Origin: Actinokineospora enzanensis DSM 44649
GTDB taxonomy: Bacteria; Actinomycetota; Actinomycetes; Mycobacteriales; Pseudonocardiaceae
Length of the DNA: 64,000 bases
Assembly (NCBI RefSeq): GCF_000374445.1
Contig: NZ_KB894419.1
Span: 1 to 64,000, forward strand
Direction of reading: 5' to 3'
Position 1 is the stretch's first letter; each line of letters begins with the position of its first letter. A program made the translations under genes and the position numbers. A model generated the notes under the pieces. That model worked only from the letters and a program-made list of their open reading frames with translations, was not told the DNA's origin and searched no databases. Below, piece by piece: positions 61,100 through 64,000 of this stretch.

Positions 61100-61879
61100 T
61101 CAGTAGTTGCCGAGACCGCCGCAGACGTTGATCGCCTGCGCGGTGATGGGGTCGGCCGCCGGGCCGGTCAGGTACTCGACCAGCGCGGCCACCTCGTCCG
61201 GCGTGGCGTAGCGGCCGAGTGGGATCTTCGCCTCGAACCGGGACAGCACGTCGTCCTCGGTGGTCGACCAGGCGGCCGCGTAGCCCTGCCGGACCCGTTG
61301 CGCCATCGGGGTTTCCACGTATCCGGGGCAGACGGCGTTCACGGTCACGCCGGTGCGTGCCAGCTCCAGGCCCAACGCCTTGGTGAAGCCGATGACGCCG
61401 TGTTTCGACGCCGAGTACGGCGCGCCGAGCACCACGCCCTGCTTGCCGCCGGTCGAGGCGATGTTGACCACCCGGCCGCGCGGGCGCTCGGCCAGGCCGC
61501 CGATGGTCAGTGCCGCGCGGGTGACCAGGAAGACGCTGGTCAGGTTGGTCTCCAGGACGTCCGACCAGAGTTCGTCGGTGAGCTCGGCGGTCACCCCGCC
61601 GCCGCTGCGGCCCGCGTTGTTGACCAGGGTGTCGATCGGGCCGAACCGGTCCACGGCCGCGGCCACCAGGTCGTCGACCTCGGCCCGCTCGCGCACGTCG
61701 CAGCGTGTTCCGGCGGCCTCGACACCGTCCGCGTGCAGCTGCTCGACGACCCGGTCGACGTCGTCCTTGGTGCGCGCGCAGACGAACACCCGTGATCCGC
61801 CCGCGCCGAGCCTGCGGGCGACCGCCAGGCCGATCCCGCTGGTCGCGCCGGTCACGATGGCGGTGCGCTGGTCGGGCAT
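61100..61879 (-). CDS. type II polyketide ketoreductase (ActIII-like)
   Basis: A 259-residue SDR very like ActIII, the C9 ketoreductase. TAIVTGATSGIGLAVARRL starts the cofactor fold; VNIASTGGKQGVV, PYSASKHGVIGFTKALGLEL supply Ser, Tyr and Lys; the end is AQAINVCGGLGNY. The ActIII PGGG motif reads SGGG here (NNAGRSGGGVTAEL). An AAGGGAGGC ribosome site precedes the ATG. It is first gene of the leftward tailoring operon. Its presence marks a C9-reduced aromatic polyketide. Confidence 0.95.
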   Translation of the reverse strand: MPDQRTAIVTGATSGIGLAVARRLGAGGSRVFVCARTKDDVDRVVEQLHADGVEAAGTRCDVRERAEVDDLVAAAVDRFGPIDTLVNNAGRSGGGVTAELTDELWSDVLETNLTSVFLVTRAALTIGGLAERPRGRVVNIASTGGKQGVVLGAPYSASKHGVIGFTKALGLELARTGVTVNAVCPGYVETPMAQRVRQGYAAAWSTTEDDVLSRFEAKIPLGRYATPDEVAALVEYLTGPAADPITAQAINVCGGLGNY

Positions 61880-61969
61880 CGTCGCCTCCCTTGCTCGGAT
61901 CCCTTACCCGACAAGGGTCGCGCCCCGGCCTGGAGCGACCGGGGCGACGACGCTGGAGCCCGCCTGTAA

Positions 61970-62001
61970 CCGCCGGTGCCGCCTGGGGACGGCACCGGCG
62001 G
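61970..62001 (-). terminator. hairpin terminator after the GMC oxidase gene
   Basis: Perfect 11-bp stem CCGCCGGTGCC / GGCACCGGCGG with a ten-base loop, immediately downstream of the GMC oxidoreductase stop in its direction of reading. Confidence 0.75.
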
Positions 62002-62009
62002 CTGCCAGG

Positions 62010-63584
62010 TCAGGCGGCCCGCTCGCGCAGGCTCGTGAGGATGGCGGTCGAGCAGCGGTCGGCGATCGCGGTGATCGTCAACGCCGGTGGCACCGCGCCG
62101 CAGCTGCCGGGCAGCAGCGACCCGTCCACCACCCACAGCCCCGGATACCCGTGCAGGGCGCCGAAGCCGTCGCAGTCACGGCCCATCCGGACGCCGCCCA
62201 GCGGGTGCGCGGTCGTCCCCGGATCGGTGAACCCGGTGAAACTGCCCTGTGTCACCGCGTTGATCCGGTCCAGCGTGGCGTTCACGGCGGTGGTCGTGGC
62301 CCGCACCTTCGGATTGGTGCCGGGCCAGGTGAGTTCCACCTGGCCCGCGCGGTAGGCGAACGTGCCCACCGCGGGCACCACGGCGACCCCGAGGGTGCCG
62401 AGCGCACCCGTACCGTCCGCGGGCTCGGTCGCCCACGGAAAGTTGAGCAGGGTCGCGGCGGCGTTCCGGTCTGCCCAGTCCCGGATGACCACACCGGACG
62501 GTCCGCCCTGGGTGGGGTTGTTGAACGGCAGACCACCACGCATGCTGATGTTGTCGCCGTTGTTGCCCCAGCCCTGGCCGATGCCCGCGCTCAGACTCGG
62601 GAGTCTGCCGGTGTCCCTGGCTCGCACGAGCAGGCGGTTGGTGTTGAGCGAGCCCGCGGCGAACACGACCGTGTCGGCGGTGTACCGGGTGGTGCCCGCG
62701 ACCTGGCCGTGCTCGTCGATCCGCTGGGTGGTGACGACGTAGCCGTGGCCCCGGCGCTCGATGTCGGTGACGTTGGCCTGCGTCACGACCCGCACACAGC
62801 CCACCGCCTCGGCGGCGGCGAGCACGGTCCGGTCGACACTGAGCCGGGCACCGCTGTTGACACCCCAGATCGACTGACCGGCCACGACCGACGGGACCCT
62901 GGCCCCGGTCATCTCCTGGCGGACCACCGACCAGTCGATGCCCATGTCCACGAACAGCGGCGGAAGTCCCGCCCTGGTCGCCTCGTCGGCGAACATCCGC
63001 GCCGCCGTGTAGAAGCGGGAGGCGAGGACGTCGTCGGGCATGGGCTGCGGGCGTAACAGCGCGCGGGCACGCGGGTACCAGGTCGCGGCTAACTCGGCGT
63101 AGTCCACGGCGTCCGTACCCGCAACCGAGGCCAGGTACAGCTCCTCGGACGGCTGCATGAGCACGGAGTTGTTGACCAGCGAGCCGCCGCCCACCCCGGC
63201 CCCCGCGAGCACCGTGATGCCGTCGGCCGGGTAGGCCTCCAGCACCCCGGGATAGCGGTTGAGCGTGGCGGTGGTGAACGGCGAGGTGGTGCTCAGCCAC
63301 GCCGCTCTCCCGTCGGGGTGGTCGGGCGTGGCGAACGTGTCGCCCTGCGGCGTGATCCGCCACCGCCGTCCCCGCTCCAGCACGGTCGTGTCGATCCCGT
63401 GCTGGGCCAGCCGGTAGGCCACGACGGCGCCCGCGTACCCGGACCCGATGACGATCACCGACTGGTGTTCGTCGGCCTCGGCCCGGAACCGGCCGCCTGC
63501 GAGGGTGGCCCCGGCGGCCAGTACCCCGATCCCGGCGGCCCCACCGAGGAAGGTGCGCCGGGAGGTCCGATGGTTGCGTTCCAT
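62010..63584 (-). CDS. Tat-exported GMC oxidoreductase (cholesterol-oxidase-like)
   Basis: A 524-residue flavoprotein with a Tat signal (RRTFLGGAAGIGVLAAGATL), FAD fold SVIVIGSGYAGAVVAYRL, and LAGAGVGGGSLVNNSVLMQP as in cholesterol oxidases and related GMC enzymes. The C-terminal active-site region is HPLGGVRMGRDCDGFGALHG then LWVVDGSLLP. It probably oxidises an alcohol outside the cell. Its role in polyketide export or detoxification is inferred from location. It is divergent from the NTF2-like gene at the right edge. Confidence 0.9.
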   Translation of the reverse strand: MERNHRTSRRTFLGGAAGIGVLAAGATLAGGRFRAEADEHQSVIVIGSGYAGAVVAYRLAQHGIDTTVLERGRRWRITPQGDTFATPDHPDGRAAWLSTTSPFTTATLNRYPGVLEAYPADGITVLAGAGVGGGSLVNNSVLMQPSEELYLASVAGTDAVDYAELAATWYPRARALLRPQPMPDDVLASRFYTAARMFADEATRAGLPPLFVDMGIDWSVVRQEMTGARVPSVVAGQSIWGVNSGARLSVDRTVLAAAEAVGCVRVVTQANVTDIERRGHGYVVTTQRIDEHGQVAGTTRYTADTVVFAAGSLNTNRLLVRARDTGRLPSLSAGIGQGWGNNGDNISMRGGLPFNNPTQGGPSGVVIRDWADRNAAATLLNFPWATEPADGTGALGTLGVAVVPAVGTFAYRAGQVELTWPGTNPKVRATTTAVNATLDRINAVTQGSFTGFTDPGTTAHPLGGVRMGRDCDGFGALHGYPGLWVVDGSLLPGSCGAVPPALTITAIADRCSTAILTSLRERAA

Positions 63585-63651
63585 GATGATTCCCTCTCAG
63601 ACGGTTGTCGCCCCCCATTCGGGGCGGGGGCTACACCATCAGGGACCAATC

Positions 63652-63669
63652 TGGAGCGCCACTGGAGCG
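63652..63669 (+). promoter_or_regulatory. candidate SARP-type direct repeat
   Basis: TGGAGCG at 63652-63658 and again at 63663-63669, separated by four bases. The 11-bp period of heptamers is the arrangement bound by Streptomyces antibiotic regulatory proteins. It lies in the 286-base gap between the GMC gene and the NTF2-like gene. CTGGAGC also occurs twice in the gap upstream of the ketoreductase (61930, 61953). Confidence 0.5.
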
Positions 63670-63870
63670 CTTTTGTGACCGGCGCTACTCCAACCGAGGA
63701 GTTGGACTTCGAGTAATACGCCAATCGGTGAGGTGGTTTCGCCTGCGTTGCGTGATCGGTTGCTCGGAAACCCCGCGCTGGGAAGGAAAACGGCGTTCCG
63801 GTCGTCCTGCACCGACTTTCCAGGCGTGACCGCCAAGGTCGGGAGACGGTTCTTACCTGAAGGGGACGAT

Positions 63871-64000
63871 ATGACCAGCGCCACATCCGGACCCGCCCTT
63901 TCGACTACGGACAGTGATTCGTTGCGTGCGCGGATCGACCACTTCTATGCCAGGCAGATGCACGCCCTCGATGACAATCGCCCCGCGGAGTGGGCCGCTA
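63871..64000 (+). CDS. NTF2/SnoaL-like protein, partial at window end
   Basis: Only 43 codons are inside the window. After a 16-residue Ser/Thr-rich N terminus it reads SLRARIDHFYARQMHALDDN then RPAEWA, the first helix of NTF2/SnoaL-like proteins. Relatives in aromatic polyketide clusters act as cyclases, dehydratases or hydroxylation partners. An AAGGGGACG ribosome site precedes the ATG. The gene runs off the right edge toward the expected minimal PKS genes. Confidence 0.7.
   Translation, partial: MTSATSGPALSTTDSDSLRARIDHFYARQMHALDDNRPAEWAA

Noticed and set aside
1..64000. CRISPR arrays, tRNA or rRNA genes
   Set aside because: No regularly spaced identical repeats with unique spacers and no recognisable tRNA or rRNA sequence were seen on reading both strands by eye; a covariance-model scan was not possible.

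Overview
The window is high-GC actinobacterial DNA. Gene content points to the Pseudonocardiales (Actinokineospora, Saccharothrix, Lentzea or a relative). It has a mycothiol gene (mshB), an ispH / lipid-droplet protein / xseA / xseB block ordered as in mycobacteria, XRE-DUF5753/DUF397 pairs, frequent GTG starts and GTGA/ATGA gene overlaps. The assignment is inferred from content, not from a marker gene.

Layout. 1-5.2 kb: ispH, a lipid-droplet-associated protein, exonuclease VII (xseA, xseB), flanked on both sides by clusters of a roughly 62-bp repeat rich in DnaA-box words, then a DUF6542-type membrane protein. 5.4-18.7 kb: housekeeping and repair genes (rmuC, sbcD, sbcC, an Ada-AlkA fusion, a large secreted subtilase, ychF, a HAD phosphatase). 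18.8-20.3 kb: a decayed regulator plus radical-SAM maturase locus. 20.3-23.4 kb: a two-piece Aer-like soluble receptor, an HTH-Clp_N protein with a double palindromic operator, and an ATP-grasp ligase. 23.6-26.3 kb: an unusual single-chain membrane protein joining an ECF-like sigma factor, an anti-sigma-type zinc motif, a transmembrane helix and five 80-residue repeats. 26.4-30.5 kb: pterin dehydratase diverging from a TPP-riboswitch-controlled thiamine ABC transporter (thiBPQ). 30.5-37.3 kb: a zinc metallopeptidase with a GNQAF motif, then an ABC exporter plus LolA-like protein diverging from a response regulator/sensor kinase pair over OmpR-type direct repeats. 37.4-43.2 kb: Nudix hydrolase, XRE/DUF397 module, typA, a tiny Cys-rich protein behind a candidate iron box, and trpS behind a complete ribosome-mediated attenuator. 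A large palindromic element occurs twice here in opposite orientations. 43.4-51.4 kb: an oligopeptide ABC transporter operon with two binding proteins. 51.6-53.7 kb: mshB and two downstream genes. 53.8-64 kb: tailoring part of a type II polyketide cluster (ActIII-like ketoreductase, didomain aromatase/cyclase, CoA ligase fused to an ABM monooxygenase domain, two SDRs, FAD monooxygenase, metal-dependent cyclase-family hydrolase, aldo/keto reductase, GMC oxidase). The minimal PKS genes are not in the window and presumably lie beyond the right edge, where an NTF2-like gene begins.

Most notable: the sigma/anti-sigma/repeat fusion, the DnaA-box repeat family, the duplicated covarying palindrome, the trpS attenuator, the iron-box Cys-rich peptide, and several polyketide enzymes with altered catalytic residues.
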